Source: Amoebophrya sp. A120 (lineage: Eukaryota; Sar; Dinophyceae; Syndiniales; Amoebophryaceae). Taken from it: DNA of 64,000 nt. The notes beneath the pieces were generated by a model. It searched no databases. It was not told the origin of the DNA and was given only the letters and a program-made list of their open reading frames with translations. Shown here piece after piece: positions 1 through 9,853 of this stretch. Made by a program: the position numbers and the translations under genes. The stretch's first letter is position 1, and each line of letters begins with the position of its first letter. The stretch spans positions 303,713 through 367,712 of the forward strand of contig CAJINV010000002.1 in assembly GCA_905178155.1 (NCBI GenBank), in the 5' to 3' direction.

Positions 1-1186
1 AACGGGCACCGCAGCTGTTTCCCTGGCTCCGTCCTTCTCCTCCACTCGTTCCAGCAGGGGCATCAAAGTGAAAGCCCCCCCCTCCCCACATCGAAACGAA
101 ATTTCTGACGCTGGAATTGCGCACACAAATCAAATTTGTCTCTGCAGGCCCATATCGTGCCAATGTAGAGAGGTTTTGGCCTAGGCAGTTGGCAGGAGGA
201 ACGTCTATGCTGTAGGACCAACAGCATTGCAAATCGCCGGCATAATCGGGCGGAGCCCGTGCCGTCGCTTTCTTGCAAGACAGACCCGATTTGTGGTCAC
301 AAATCAGCATTACAAATTCTCTGAGGCGTTCCTTTTCGATAAGGGGAGGGGGGATTTTTCCTCACGATAAGGAGTCGCAGAACCTTTTTGCGCAACACGG
401 GGTCTATCCTGTGCAAAAGTATCGCACTCGTAGTAATTGCGGTTATGCATTACAAATCTTTTTCCTAAGGTCAATCAGCATAACAAATTCCATTTCTCAC
501 GCTGAGGAAATTTGTAATGCAATTCATACTAGTACGATGCTTTTGCAATTCATAGGGTCAATTTTACTTCGGCGATGTTGGATTCCCCACAGATGGGACA
601 GCAATTATCCTGCTGTATGGGAGAGCACAACAACTCCCCCTCTCCCTCATTTGTCAATCCAAAATTATAACAAATCCAAGCGCTCCTGTTGCGTGGTGCC
701 GTAGTTTGCATGACAGATTCCGGAAGGAGCCGAAACAGGTGGACTACATTCGGCACGACACACATTTACCATGAATTGGCTCCACCTCCACGCGCTGTGC
801 TTGTGTTTGTATTTACTGTTCATGCCAACATACACATGAGGGGGAAAAGGGGGGGTTGTTACTCTCATATCCTGTTCTTGCCCATCAGCTGCTGCGGGCG
901 CAGTTGTACTAGCCACAACAGGTGCAGCGGTTGCGGCGGGTGGAGCAGCAGAAGGATTGTCGGGCGGGTTTACTATTGCGCTGGACGAAGCACCTCTAGC
1001 TCTAGGTGGACTACGATTGATATTATTACCACGACGATGGCGCGGTGGCTGCAGAGCGGAGACAAAACTACCAAAGCAATATTGGTCTTCGAACAACCCG
1101 ACGTGCTGGAAGAGAGTCTGCACGCACAAGAGGCCGGCGACGCAAAGACGACCGAAGTTGATGCTCTTGCAGTGGTGCGCCGTCAT
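1..1186 (-). CDS. Secreted/anchored RING-finger protein, 3' end cut by window
   Basis: Four exons (1186-870, 615-555, 404-370, 60-1) are separated by introners of families H, B and F. Removing each element plus one 5-bp flank leaves one open frame. It starts MTAHHCKSINFGRLCVAGLL, a hydrophobic signal-type segment shared with the genes at 4562 and 7811. A Pro/Ala/Thr-rich linker follows, then a RING finger seen only after splicing: CPIC in exon 2, CAKRFCDSC across exons 3-4, and RCPV at the window edge. The usual zinc-binding His of C-x-H-x-F-C is Lys here. RING proteins are usually E3 ubiquitin ligases; that role is inferred from the family. The last cysteine lies outside the window. Confidence 0.75.
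61..369. mobile_element. Introner, family F
   Basis: The ends are C/G-tract TIRs (CCCCCCTCCCC at left, GGGGAGGGGGG at right). The flanks are AGGGG and AGGAG (4/5 match). It interrupts the RING gene, and its removal with one flank joins FCDS to CWNE and completes the C-x2-C knuckle. Confidence 0.85.
405..554. mobile_element. Introner, family B
   Basis: The element begins TATCCTGTGCAAAAGTATCG and its right end is the inverted form. The 5-bp target duplication GGGTC is perfect. Removal joins EVKLT to PCCAKRFC in the RING domain. Confidence 0.92.
616..869. mobile_element. Introner, family H
   Basis: The left end is TATGGGAGAGCACAAC and the right end GTTGTTACTCTCATA, each next to a C- or G-rich tract. 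The flanks are TGCTG and TCCTG. Removal joins GQEQ to EDNCCPICG in frame. Confidence 0.85.
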
Positions 1187-1677
1187 GATTGCAGTTTTGG
1201 GCTTAGGAAATGATGATTTTAAAAAATAAAAATGATGATTTAGGAAATGATGATTTAAGCTTCGGAAATAAACTTGTCCGATTTTTGCAAGGAGTACAGT
1301 AAAGCTCTGCTTCAGGATTTAGTTCGTACTTGTAGTTGTAGAGGTATCTTTTATTTGTAACGCAGGGTAAGCACGTAGTAACGACTTCAAAAAAAACGAC
1401 TGTTCCGGTTACTGCATTTGTTGGTCCAAGAATGGAGTGGCTTAAATGTATTTTCTTTGGCAGAAACAATTTGCCGAAGGTGCGGCAGCACATTGATCCT
1501 TATTCTTAAACCGACGACCCGTCGACAAAAATTGATTCCGCAAAATTTGCATGGATGCACACTGAGTGGTCGTGGGGCTAAAGCTGACTAGTGTCCCAAA
1601 ACTTTCATTCATCATCATCATCATCATCAAAATTTGCATGGATCTTTCTCCTGGTAGGACAACATTTCTTGCACAAG
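1187..1677. other. Upstream region of the RING gene, duplicated with 5750-6180
   Basis: No gene is recognised. The stretch 1290-1460 aligns with 5845-6015 upstream of the paralogue at 4562-5749, so the two genes were duplicated together with their 5' regions. A short ATC microsatellite lies at about 1610-1628. Confidence 0.6.
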
Positions 1678-1912
1678 TATGGCGTTCTCAAACGTTACAT
1701 TCTCAACTGTTACATGGTTTGTCATGCAAAATTGCCTTCAGAAGCGACACCATCAAGCTGCTTCGCATGACAAATTCTCAGAGGGCCAAGTAGGGTGATA
1801 ATGGGCGCCAAGTCTGTCATGCAAGACGCGCAAGATCGCCCCTATCACTTTTGCCATTCTTGCATCACGAATTCATGTAACAGTTGAGAATGTAACGTTT
1901 GAGAACGCCATA
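1678..1912. mobile_element. Introner-type element, family E, outside a CDS
   Basis: The ends are TATGGCGTTCTCAAACGTTA and its inverse. A second inverted stretch, CATTCTCAACTGTTACATG, lies inside it. The perfect target duplication ACAAG is at 1673-1677 and 1913-1917. The paralogous sequence at 6150-6185 lacks the element and has one copy of the site (ATAAG), which directly shows an insertion. Confidence 0.93.
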
Positions 1913-2005
1913 ACAAGGTAATTTGGATCGCGGTTTCGGGTGTGGATCTTCATCTTGCTTTGGTTTCTGTTCTTGACTCCTCACTAGTACCGCCGCCCGC
2001 GGTAG

Positions 2006-2264
2006 TATCAAATGTCTGGGTCTGGAAGAATACAACTCGTGATGCTACTTTTGGAATCTACATAAAAACTGTATTGCATGAACAGCAAAAGAGGTGTAAT
2101 TTGTGCTACGCGGAGAGGGCATTTCTCATGCGGTATGAGCATCAGAAAGCCCTCGCAAAATCTCTGATGCTAGGGCATGCATCACAGACCTCATCATGGG
2201 TCATGCAAAATGTGCATGACAAACTCCTGCATTCTTCCAGGCCCAGACATTTTTGCAATCCATA
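2006..2264. mobile_element. Introner-type element, family A, outside a CDS
   Basis: It carries the GTCTGGGTCTGG core TIR and a perfect GGTAG duplication. The left terminus lacks the GCAAAA hexamer that other family A copies have before ATGTCTGG. No coding exon was seen on either side. Confidence 0.88.
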
Positions 2265-2818
2265 GGTAGATATCAACGGCAATTTTCACTAGTAACCGAC
2301 AGACTCAGTTCTGGAGTGCCTTATAATTGGATCATTCTGTTCCTCCTTTCTACTTGTTGTGCCTTACATTAGGGTCTGATCGGAGTTCATGGAGGGAAAA
2401 TTTTATCGTCGCGGCGCACTGAATTCGCAAGCAGTTCCCGTTGTTACCGAAGTATCTTCTGTGATCTACTTGCCCGACGAATAAATCTTGGGGAAATTTC
2501 TGCTGTGCGGTTAGAGAAAAAGACCATTTGTTGACTTTTTTATTCCTTGCTCTAAGTTCCAGGCACGATCCATTCTTGGCACACACAAACACACCGTCGT
2601 CCTGGCGATCTCAGAAGTAGTTCTCTGGGTCATCAGAAATTTTCTTTCATTTATGTTTTTCCTATTTGGCAGAAATTAGCCACAGTGGCGGCACATTGAT
2701 TTTCTTCAAGAAACCGACTCTACTTCGAGGAAAATTCGGAAAAATTTGCATGGATCAGGATCTAGGCCTTCACTTCTTGCTTAAAAAAATTTTGATCGCG
2801 TTTTGGGAAGTCGTGGAT

Positions 2819-2877
2819 CTTCATCTTCTTTTGGTTTCTGTTCTTTTTAAAAGAACAGAAACCAAAGGAAGATGAAG
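2819..2877. repeat. Long perfect-arm hairpin
   Basis: The left arm CTTCATCTTC...GGTTTCTGTTCTTTT is followed at once by its reverse complement AAAAGAACAGAAACC...GAAGATGAAG. The paralogous copy near 6205 has the left arm only, so the fold-back arose in this copy. Confidence 0.8.
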
Positions 2878-3164
2878 GGAAAAGAGTATGGAAAGGGTAA
2901 TGCTCTTTCCCCTTCGCGGCAACTACCATCTAATACGTAGCGACCTCCTGACCACCCCACTTCTCAACCGACTTCGCGTGCAGCTCCTTCGTGTTTTTAG
3001 AATCGACATTGCTACGGTTGTTATCTCGAAGTTAGTTACCGACGTTGCGCACAAAGTAAGAACCGGCTGTAGAAGCGCACAGGATGGGTGTTCCCACACC
3101 TCCACGTCCACACAATGTCACAACAAGACGACTTTCTTTCAAAATACCCAACCCACGGGTGAGT

Positions 3165-3500
3165 CCGTTCTACTTCCTCAATGCGGAATACACGAATACT
3201 ACTTCTACCCCAGCGAACAAAGGAGAGGCATTGATCCGCCCCTTGATCAATACAATTGCAGTGCTGATGAACATCACCCTTCGGCCACTGGTGCACTTCA
3301 AGTTGCGAGCAACTACTGCTTACCTTCGACCACTGCTCTGCCAGCTAAGCTTTTCGACGAAAATCGGACGCACCAACAGCCTGTGAAGAACTTCTAAAAG
3401 TTTAGTTCATGCGCGGAATGCGGCGCCATGAGGTTGTTCCACCTCAGGCCAATAGTTTTCATCATCCGATAGTGCTTGATGCTTTTTGCTTTTCAAATAC
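3165..3500. repeat. Duplicated block, copy 1 (pairs with 6555-6905)
   Basis: It is very similar to 6555-6905, more so than the flanking duplicated sequence. A plus-strand frame (3084-3386) is open in both copies and includes ALIRPLINTIAVLMNI and RPLVHFKLRAT. It may be a small exon, but no start or stop architecture supports one. Confidence 0.5.
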
Positions 3501-4561
3501 GACCATCACCGGGGAGGGTAATAGCGGTACTAGTAGTACTGGGAAATAAACGACTGTTGAGTCGCTAATCTGCTTGAGAAAGCTCCAAGTAAAAGGAGGG
3601 TTCCGCGCATAAAATGAGGCTACTCTTGATGTCAAGGTTTAGGCGTAGTTCATTATAGATACAATTTTTTCTAAAAATGAATAAAAATCCGTTGGCGTAG
3701 TCTTTTTTCCATTTTCCTCCCCGTTCTTGATAGAAATCCTAACAGGGAAGAAGTTTTCGACCTCGTTTTTGTCCTTACAACGACGCTGTGTTCTTTTTCG
3801 TAGATAGGCCTAGTCTACCTTAATTTATCACCAGGTGGTTGTTGTAAAGGTGGCCCGCATCGTCCATCAGGACGTGCTGATCAACAAAAACAAGACAATA
3901 AACCCCAACTACGTGGTGACGGTCTCGATCCCTTTAGGATTATGTACTGAATCAGTATGAAAGACGAGCAGAGCAAATTTTGGACGTGTTTGATTTGTCA
4001 TTGTCTTGCATGCAGGTGCATCTTTTTTCATACGGGTCAGCCTCTTCCTTGCCTATATATAAATCAAGCAAAAAAAACAGTTGGCTTTCCTTCCGATGGA
4101 TTGCATCCACAAAAGACATCTTACATTTTCCATGACAGGCTGATTCAGATTCTTCTACTTGAATACAAATTTATGATCGATCTTCAACAACTCCTACTTA
4201 AATATACTAGCACTGCTACTTTACTTGCAATTGTGCTCCTCGACACCTGAAATTATGTCTCCTGTACTGCCCACCTGCTAGTTGCGCTGCCATCGTAATA
4301 AAATCGGCGAACGCGGCAGTACGTTACTGCGGTGTCTACATGCTGCGAAGCCTGTGTTTCCAGCCTGCCCAACGTACACATCAGCGTCGCGGTAAAGGCA
4401 GCTCGAACATACACAAAATTTGCGTCAGCGTCATCTAAAAGTGCGTGTAGAAAGTATGTCCAAACTATTGTTCGACTTCTATATACAAAAAATGAGTTTT
4501 ATATGTTTCCAAGCCCAATGGCCGCAATTTCGGCTTCATTCTGAAATGCTCACCATAATGA

Positions 4562-5749
4562 CTAAACGTATATGGTTTCGGTGCCTCCAAAACTCACGCG
4601 GCGCTCAGTCGGGCTCCCCTGGCTGCCTACAGCTCTGGTCTGCTGACTGCCAGATCCGCCGCCACTTCGGCGCGCAGTCTGGCTCCACCGGGTTGCGGCG
4701 GTCGTTTTCGGGGCGGCCCGGGCTGCGCGCGGGTTTGGCATTGCGTTGGAACCTGCACTAGGACGACTATGGCCGGGGCTTCCTGCTCGCTGCCCACTTG
4801 CTTTCCCGACGGGTCGCACAGGATGAACACCAGCCGCAGCACGCCGCGTCCCCGTTACGGCGGTCGTTTTCGGGGCGGCTGGGGCAGTTTTACCAGCCGC
4901 AGCACGCCACGCCCCCGTTGCGGCGGTCGTTTTCGGGGCGGCTGGGGCAGTTTTACCAGCCGCAGCAAGCCGCGTCCCCGTTGCGGCGGTCGTTTTCGGG
5001 GCGGCTGGTGCAGTTTTACCAGCCGCAGCAAGCCGCGTCCTCGTTACGGCGGTCGTTTTCGGGGCGGCTGGGGCAGTTTTACCAGCCGCAGCACGCCGCG
5101 TCCGCGTTGCGGCGATCGGTTTCGGGGCGGCAGGGGCAGTTTTACCAGCCGCAGCAGGCCGCGTCATCGTTGCGGCGGTCGTTTTCGGGGCGGCTGGGGA
5201 AGTTTTACCAGCCACAGCAGGCCGCGTCCTCGTTGCGGCGGTCGTTTTCGGGGCGGCTGCGGCAGTTTTACCAGCCGCAGCAGGCCGCGTCCTCGTTGCG
5301 GCGGTCGTTTTCGGGCCGGCTGTGCGCTGGTTTGTCATCGTAAGAAAAAGATGTCTCAGTCTCAGCTTGTAATGCGGAACTTCCTTGAGACCGTTTTTCT
5401 TTTTTGATGTAGACATGCTCACCTCCATGCAAGAGAGTCGCCTTTCATGATAGGGGTTTATTTCCCTTGCTGTTTGAAGCATCAGAAATTTTTTGCTTCT
5501 TGTTTCGCAAATTTGTAAGTGGTGTTGAGTCAACATCTGCATCAAAGGTTTGGGACTGAGACAGATTTTTCTTACGATATTTGTGGCTGTGGAAGCTGTA
5601 CTAGGACAACTGGGACTCGGATTCAAAGCGAAAACAGCAGCACCACCAAATAAATCTTGTCCGAGCAGCGCGACGCGGAGGCAACTACACAAGAGGCCGG
5701 CAACGCAAAGGCGACCAAGATTGGGGTTCTTTTTGTAGTGGTGCGCCAT
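4562..5749 (-). CDS. Secreted-type protein with eight 21-residue basic repeats
   Basis: This is a single open frame without introners. The start MAHHYKKNPNLGRLCVAGLL matches the N-terminus of the gene at 1-1186 almost residue for residue, so ATG 5749 is preferred to the in-frame ATG at 5791. Residues ~1-45 are a signal-type segment. A charged region follows, then eight units of the type PKTTAATRTRPAAAGKTAPA (63 bp each), then a basic, Ser/Gly-rich tail. No RING is seen, so this paralogue seems to have replaced it. Function unknown. The repeat period is a multiple of three, so other frames are open too; the conserved N-terminus fixes the strand. Confidence 0.65.
   Translation of the reverse strand: MAHHYKKNPNLGRLCVAGLLCSCLRVALLGQDLFGGAAVFALNPSPSCPSTASTATNIVRKICLSPKPLMQMLTQHHLQICETRSKKFLMLQTAREINPYHERRLSCMEVSMSTSKKKNGLKEVPHYKLRLRHLFLTMTNQRTAGPKTTAATRTRPAAAGKTAAAAPKTTAATRTRPAVAGKTSPAAPKTTAATMTRPAAAGKTAPAAPKPIAATRTRRAAAGKTAPAAPKTTAVTRTRLAAAGKTAPAAPKTTAATGTRLAAAGKTAPAAPKTTAATGAWRAAAGKTAPAAPKTTAVTGTRRAAAGVHPVRPVGKASGQRAGSPGHSRPSAGSNAMPNPRAARAAPKTTAATRWSQTARRSGGGSGSQQTRAVGSQGSPTERRVSFGGTETIYV
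4831..5337. repeat. 63-bp tandem repeat, eight units
   Basis: Units start at about 4831, 4894, 4957, 5020, 5083, 5146, 5209 and 5272. Each contains CGGCGGTCGTTTTCGGGGCG. The array lies inside the CDS and encodes 21-residue units on the minus strand. Confidence 0.9.
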
Positions 5750-7810
5750 GATTGCAATTTTTCGGTGTCGACGTAAGAAAAAAATGAACAAAAAAAACGG
5801 GAGAGTTTTGTAGGTTTGTGAAGGCGGTCTAAAGTAGACAAGTAAAGTTTTTCTTCAGGTTTATTTTGTTGTACTTGTAGTTGTACCAGACCCAGAGGTA
5901 TAAATAACCTCTTCGCACTAGTACCACGCAGAGTAAAAAGCAAGTAGTAGCGACTTCGATGAAAAAAACAACGACTGTTCTGGTTACTGCATGTAGTTGG
6001 AGTGGTTTAATATTTTCTTTGGCCGAGGTAATTAGCCACAGTGGCGGCACGACATTGATTTTCCCAAAGAAACCGACTCTACTTCGACGAAAATTGAATC
6101 TTCCGAATTTAATTCGGAAAAATTTGCATGGATCAGGATCTAGGACAAAGCATTTCTTGCATAAGAAAATTTAGATCGCGGTTTCGGAAGTCGTGGATCT
6201 TCATCTTTCTTTGGTTTATGGTGCTGTTCCTCATTTGCGACACTGTATTTGAGTACACAAACCGAATTGTACTGCTACAAGGCCAAGAGACGCAGCAGTG
6301 GCCTGAAGAATTGCAGGTAATTTGTCATGCTTTTTTCCACTTCCACTTGCCTCCTGTCGTGCTGAAGATGCAAGGCTTGTTTCCCACGCTAGCCAGCACT
6401 ACAGTCCGCATCTTTTGTCTTCTAGCATGACAAAGCTGATTTGTGATTGCAAATCTGCATCACAGATTTCCATATTGATATGGGCGGAAGGGGGGATTTT
6501 TCTCTTGATACTACGTCCAGCAGGAGACACAGGTGAAGAAGCGGGTCTGCGTGCGTTCTACTTCCTCACTTCGGAATACACGACTACTACTTCTACCCCA
6601 GCGAACGAAGGAGAGGCATTGATCCGCTCGTTGATCAATACAATTGCAGTGCTGATGAACATCACCCTTCGGCCACTGGTGCACTTCAAGTTGCGAGCAA
6701 CTAGTGCTTGCATTCGACCACTGCTCTGCCAGCTAAGCTTTTAGACGAAATAAATTGGACGCACCAACAGCCTGTGAAGAACTTTTAAAAGTTTAGTTCA
6801 TGCGCGGAATGCGGCGCCATGAGGTTCCACCTCAGGCCAATAGTTTTCATCATCCGATTAGTGTTTGATGCTTTTTGTTTTTCAAATACGACCATCACCG
6901 GGGAGGGTAATGAATGAATGAAGTGGTGCGGCGGCGGTGGCCTCTTACCTCAAAGCTCGATAGACCGGGGCAGGGAACACCGCAATGCTTTGCACCACGG
7001 GCACACGACTACTAATCGGCAGTGTGGACGCCTCCGGACAGCAGCAACTGCCCAGCATACAAAACTAAGTTATCTCTAAGTGCTGGGAAAATGTCAAAAC
7101 TAAGGGTAAAAAATCTCTGAGAGCTGGGAAAATCTCTGAGAGCATACAAAACTAAGGGTAATCAGATCTGTAGTGCTGGGAAAAAATAAAGGTCCACTCG
7201 CGACGTCCTTGCGAGAAATTTTTATACTCGTGGTGCGACGGGTGGTTCAGAAGTACTATCTTGGAGCTGCATTCCGGTCAAAAATCTACGACAACATCAT
7301 ACATAGGTATACTTCGGTTAACGACTTGGGTTTGGTGGGGGAAAGATTCAGACGTAGGGCTTCTGAACCATAACAGGCTGTGTGCCAGATAATTCTGGCG
7401 TCTCCAGCGCGAAGCCACCCTAAGTAGGACCGAGGGTGGCTCGAGATTCCTGCACCCCCGAGGCCCCCTGCCAAAGCAGTAGCAGGCTGCTCGAAATTAT
7501 ACTAAATTCCTCCCAAGGTCGTGGGCTCCTCCTCCATAAGGTTCTTTTATTTTGGCACAACTCTAACTAGTAAAAGTAAAACGTCTAGTACAACTCTTCG
7601 CCCGCCACAGAAAATAAATTTAAACGGCCATCCATGCAGGTTTCTTTGTTTTAGTTGCCGCGGGGTCAAAATCATAAATATAGCGAAATAAACCAAATTA
7701 TGACTCAGCACAACCATAATGACTCGCAAAGCATCAATCTAGCAAATAAGTGGGCCACAGCTCCTCCCCTCCTAGCTTCGGCTCACCGACGTGATCATGC
7801 TGCTCCAAAC
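5750..7810. other. Intergenic region, duplicated upstream block
   Basis: The stretch 5845-6235 matches the 5' regions at 1290-1990 and 2665-2870 and includes an unoccupied version of the family E insertion site. 6555-6905 is the partner of 3165-3500. From 6930 to 7810 only short repeats are visible (ACAAAACTAAGG, GAGAGCTGGGAAAATC). Confidence 0.55.
6316..6510. mobile_element. Truncated family F element
   Basis: The right end (GGAAGGGGGGATTTTTCTC..GATA) and the internal GCATCACAGATTT and TTTGTCATGC motifs are present. No matching left TIR was found, so the start is approximate. Confidence 0.55.
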
Positions 7811-9853
7811 TCACTGCTCTGCTCCCTCCTGCTCATCACCCTGCGCCGAGCGTACCAGTCTGGCCGCTTCGGCTAGCAGTCTGCGTGCTTCGGTATACAG
7901 TCTGTCTGCTTCGTCGAACAGCTGCTCCCGGCGGACTAGATCCGCACGTGGTATTTCCATTTCGGCTAGCACCAGTCTGCTTCCTTCTTCCCCCATGTTA
8001 TCAAATGTAAAAGTGTCTGGGTCTGGAAGGATGCGACTTGTCATGCTAAATCTGAAGCATGCAAAAATCTGTGTTGCATGATTACCAAAAGTCGTCCAGT
8101 TTTGCCCAAGTCGGGAGGGAGGCTCTCATGCAGGATATTAGGCATGAGCAGAGAGATCCTCGCACAGAATCTGTCATCGACTAGGTCCTGCATTCCAGAC
8201 CTCATGGGTCATGGAATAAAAGCTGCATGACAAATCTGACAATCTTCCAGACCCAGACATTTTTACAATCCATACATTGCGCTTGCTCGCTCCGTCAGTC
8301 TGATTCCTTCCCTTAATGACAACTCCTGCGGGGACAACTGCACAACCTCCCGGCACACTGGGCAGCTTGGTTCCGTCGTATCCTGCGTAAAATTGGATTC
8401 CCACACCATCCATAGTCGACTAGAAGTCGAGAAGATCCGTATTACAAGAAGCTGTTGAAGAGAGGTTTTGCTTTCGGGTCGTGTTGCGCATCACAAAATT
8501 GCATCGGGCAAGTAAAAATCGGCGTCAGCTAGTGTAGGTGCGAAGCTGTCACAAACGGACTTTCTGATCTCGACGAGAAGAATATGACAACATGACATGA
8601 TTCCCAAAGATTTACATTTAACACCTTCTTGTATGCTTACAAATAAACGTTCCTTCTGGAAGTGCGGTTTTTCATGCGACACACTGACCATCCATCATCA
8701 TCATCATCGTGATTGACTTATCTCCTCTCCTAGCATGCTGCAAATTTGCGTGACCGTGAACATGGTGTGGGTCCTCGTTCGTTCTTTTCAGCTGCATATA
8801 ATTCACATGTCGATAACCACTGGCCGATGCAGCCGGTACAAAACTTGTGACCGCAGGAGCTTAGGGCCTTTTCGTCGCGTATTTGTTCCAGACAGATTGG
8901 ACAGTTGTCACGGTTGGGCGAGCCGTCCTGTGCTATGGCGTTCTCAAATGTTGCATTCTCAACTGTTACATAAATTTGTGATGCAAGAGCTGCAACAGTC
9001 AAAGGTGCAAGCTTGCAGCTTTCGCATCACAGATTTGGCACGGATTCAGATGGTGTTTAGCCGTTCGGAGATTTGTCATGCGAAGCAGCTTGATCATCTA
9101 CCGGATCAAGGTAGTTTTGCATGACAAATTAATGTAACAGTTGAGAATCATGTAACATTTGAAAACGCCATATGTACATCGCCAGCACTGTGGCCGGACA
9201 GGTGGGCGACGTCGTGTGCATCGCCAGCCCCACGTATGCAAGAAAAAAACTGTGTAGGTGTAACTCTGTAATGCAGAACATGTAACAGAGTTACATCTGT
9301 GATGCCAGAAAGCCACGAGGCCTCTTTTCATGTGTGTTTTCCCTTACATGCCACGCATGACAGGTTTTCTCTGTCATGTAGAGCAAACTTGTGATGCTGT
9401 TAGCCAAAGAAAGTTACACTAACACAGTTTTTTTCTTGGATACCACGACTACGACTACGACTACGAGGACGGACCTGCAAGGCGAAAACAGGAAAGAAAT
9501 CTCTGTGACGTAGAAACATGTCTGGGTCTGGAAGGAACTTGTGATACTACAGTATGGAGGATGAGTCTGGTGCAGCTTTCAAGTGCAAGCAAGCACGACA
9601 AATTTTCTTGACGCTGTCTGAAGATGCGTAGCACGCATCACAAACTGCGTCTTTGCCTGACAAAAAAGTAACACCTTTGCTGGCTATGCAACACAGTTTG
9701 CTCAGGAATGCTAGACAGGCAACACAAGTTTCACTTTTCCAGACCCAGACATATTTGCATTTGATACTCTACGGCGACGTACAAGAATGCGGTCTGCAGG
9801 CACAAGAGAGCGGCAACACAAAAACGAGAGGAGCTGCTACGAAGGCGCGCCAT
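7811..9853 (-). CDS. Secreted/anchored RING-finger protein
   Basis: Six exons (9853-9767, 9505-9443, 9234-9173, 8933-8808, 8378-8275, 7998-7811) are separated by introners A, C, E, J and A. It starts MARLRSSSSRFCVAALLCLQ, a signal segment paralogous to the genes at 1186 and 5749. An Arg/Ser stretch follows, then a complete C3HC4 RING: CPICLEQ, SSCGHKFCTGC, IGQWLSTEPSCPVCRE. The last C-x2-C joins only when element J is removed. The C-terminal ~60 residues are a charged helix (LFDEADRLYTEARRLLAEAA). The first junction needs GT-AG boundaries rather than the flank rule to keep frame and gives AVEDFFPVFALQ, matching FALN and SALQ in the paralogues. Probable ubiquitin ligase by family. Confidence 0.8.
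7999..8274. mobile_element. Introner, family A
   Basis: The GTCTGGGTCTGG TIRs are intact. The flanks CATGT and CATTG match poorly. Removal joins LTERASAM to GEEGSRLV in the RING gene. Confidence 0.85.
8379..8807. mobile_element. Introner, family J (B-related)
   Basis: The left end TATCCTGCGTAAAATTGG resembles family B. Diverged TIRs share CCCACACCAT, and the flanks are CGTCG and TGTCG. Removal with one flank joins IGQWLST directly to EPSCPVCRE and completes the RING. The right edge was chosen from this junction. Confidence 0.75.
8934..9172. mobile_element. Introner, family E
   Basis: The TIR is TATGGCGTTCTCAAATGTTG and its inverse, with flanks TGTGC and TGTAC. Removal joins HSAGDV to QDGSPNRDNCPIC in frame. 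Confidence 0.9.
9235..9442. mobile_element. Introner, family C
   Basis: The TIR contains GCAAGAAAAAAACTGTGT and its inverse. The CCACG duplication is perfect. Removal joins RSRSRSRG to AGDAHD. Confidence 0.92.
9506..9766. mobile_element. Introner, family A, spliced as GT-AG
   Basis: The GTCTGGGTCTGG core is intact and the plus-strand left terminus is degenerate (TGACGTAGAAACATG). The flanks are CTCTG and CTCTA. On the minus strand the frame is kept only if the intron runs from GTATC to CACAG, a canonical GT-AG pair. Confidence 0.8.

Larger units (their letters stand above)
2265..4561. other. Intergenic region with diverged duplicated blocks
   Basis: No gene is supported. The block 2490-2650 aligns with 10263-10440, 2665-2870 with 6025-6235, and 3165-3500 with 6555-6905. 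A fold-back hairpin lies at 2819-2877. Nothing else is recognised. Confidence 0.55.

Noticed and set aside
4769-5407. Plus-strand ORF with RGG-like repeats (RPRCGGRFRGGWGSF)
   Set aside because: The 63-bp period keeps all frames open. The minus frame has the signal segment conserved in the paralogue at 1186, so the RGG-like frame is taken as a shadow.
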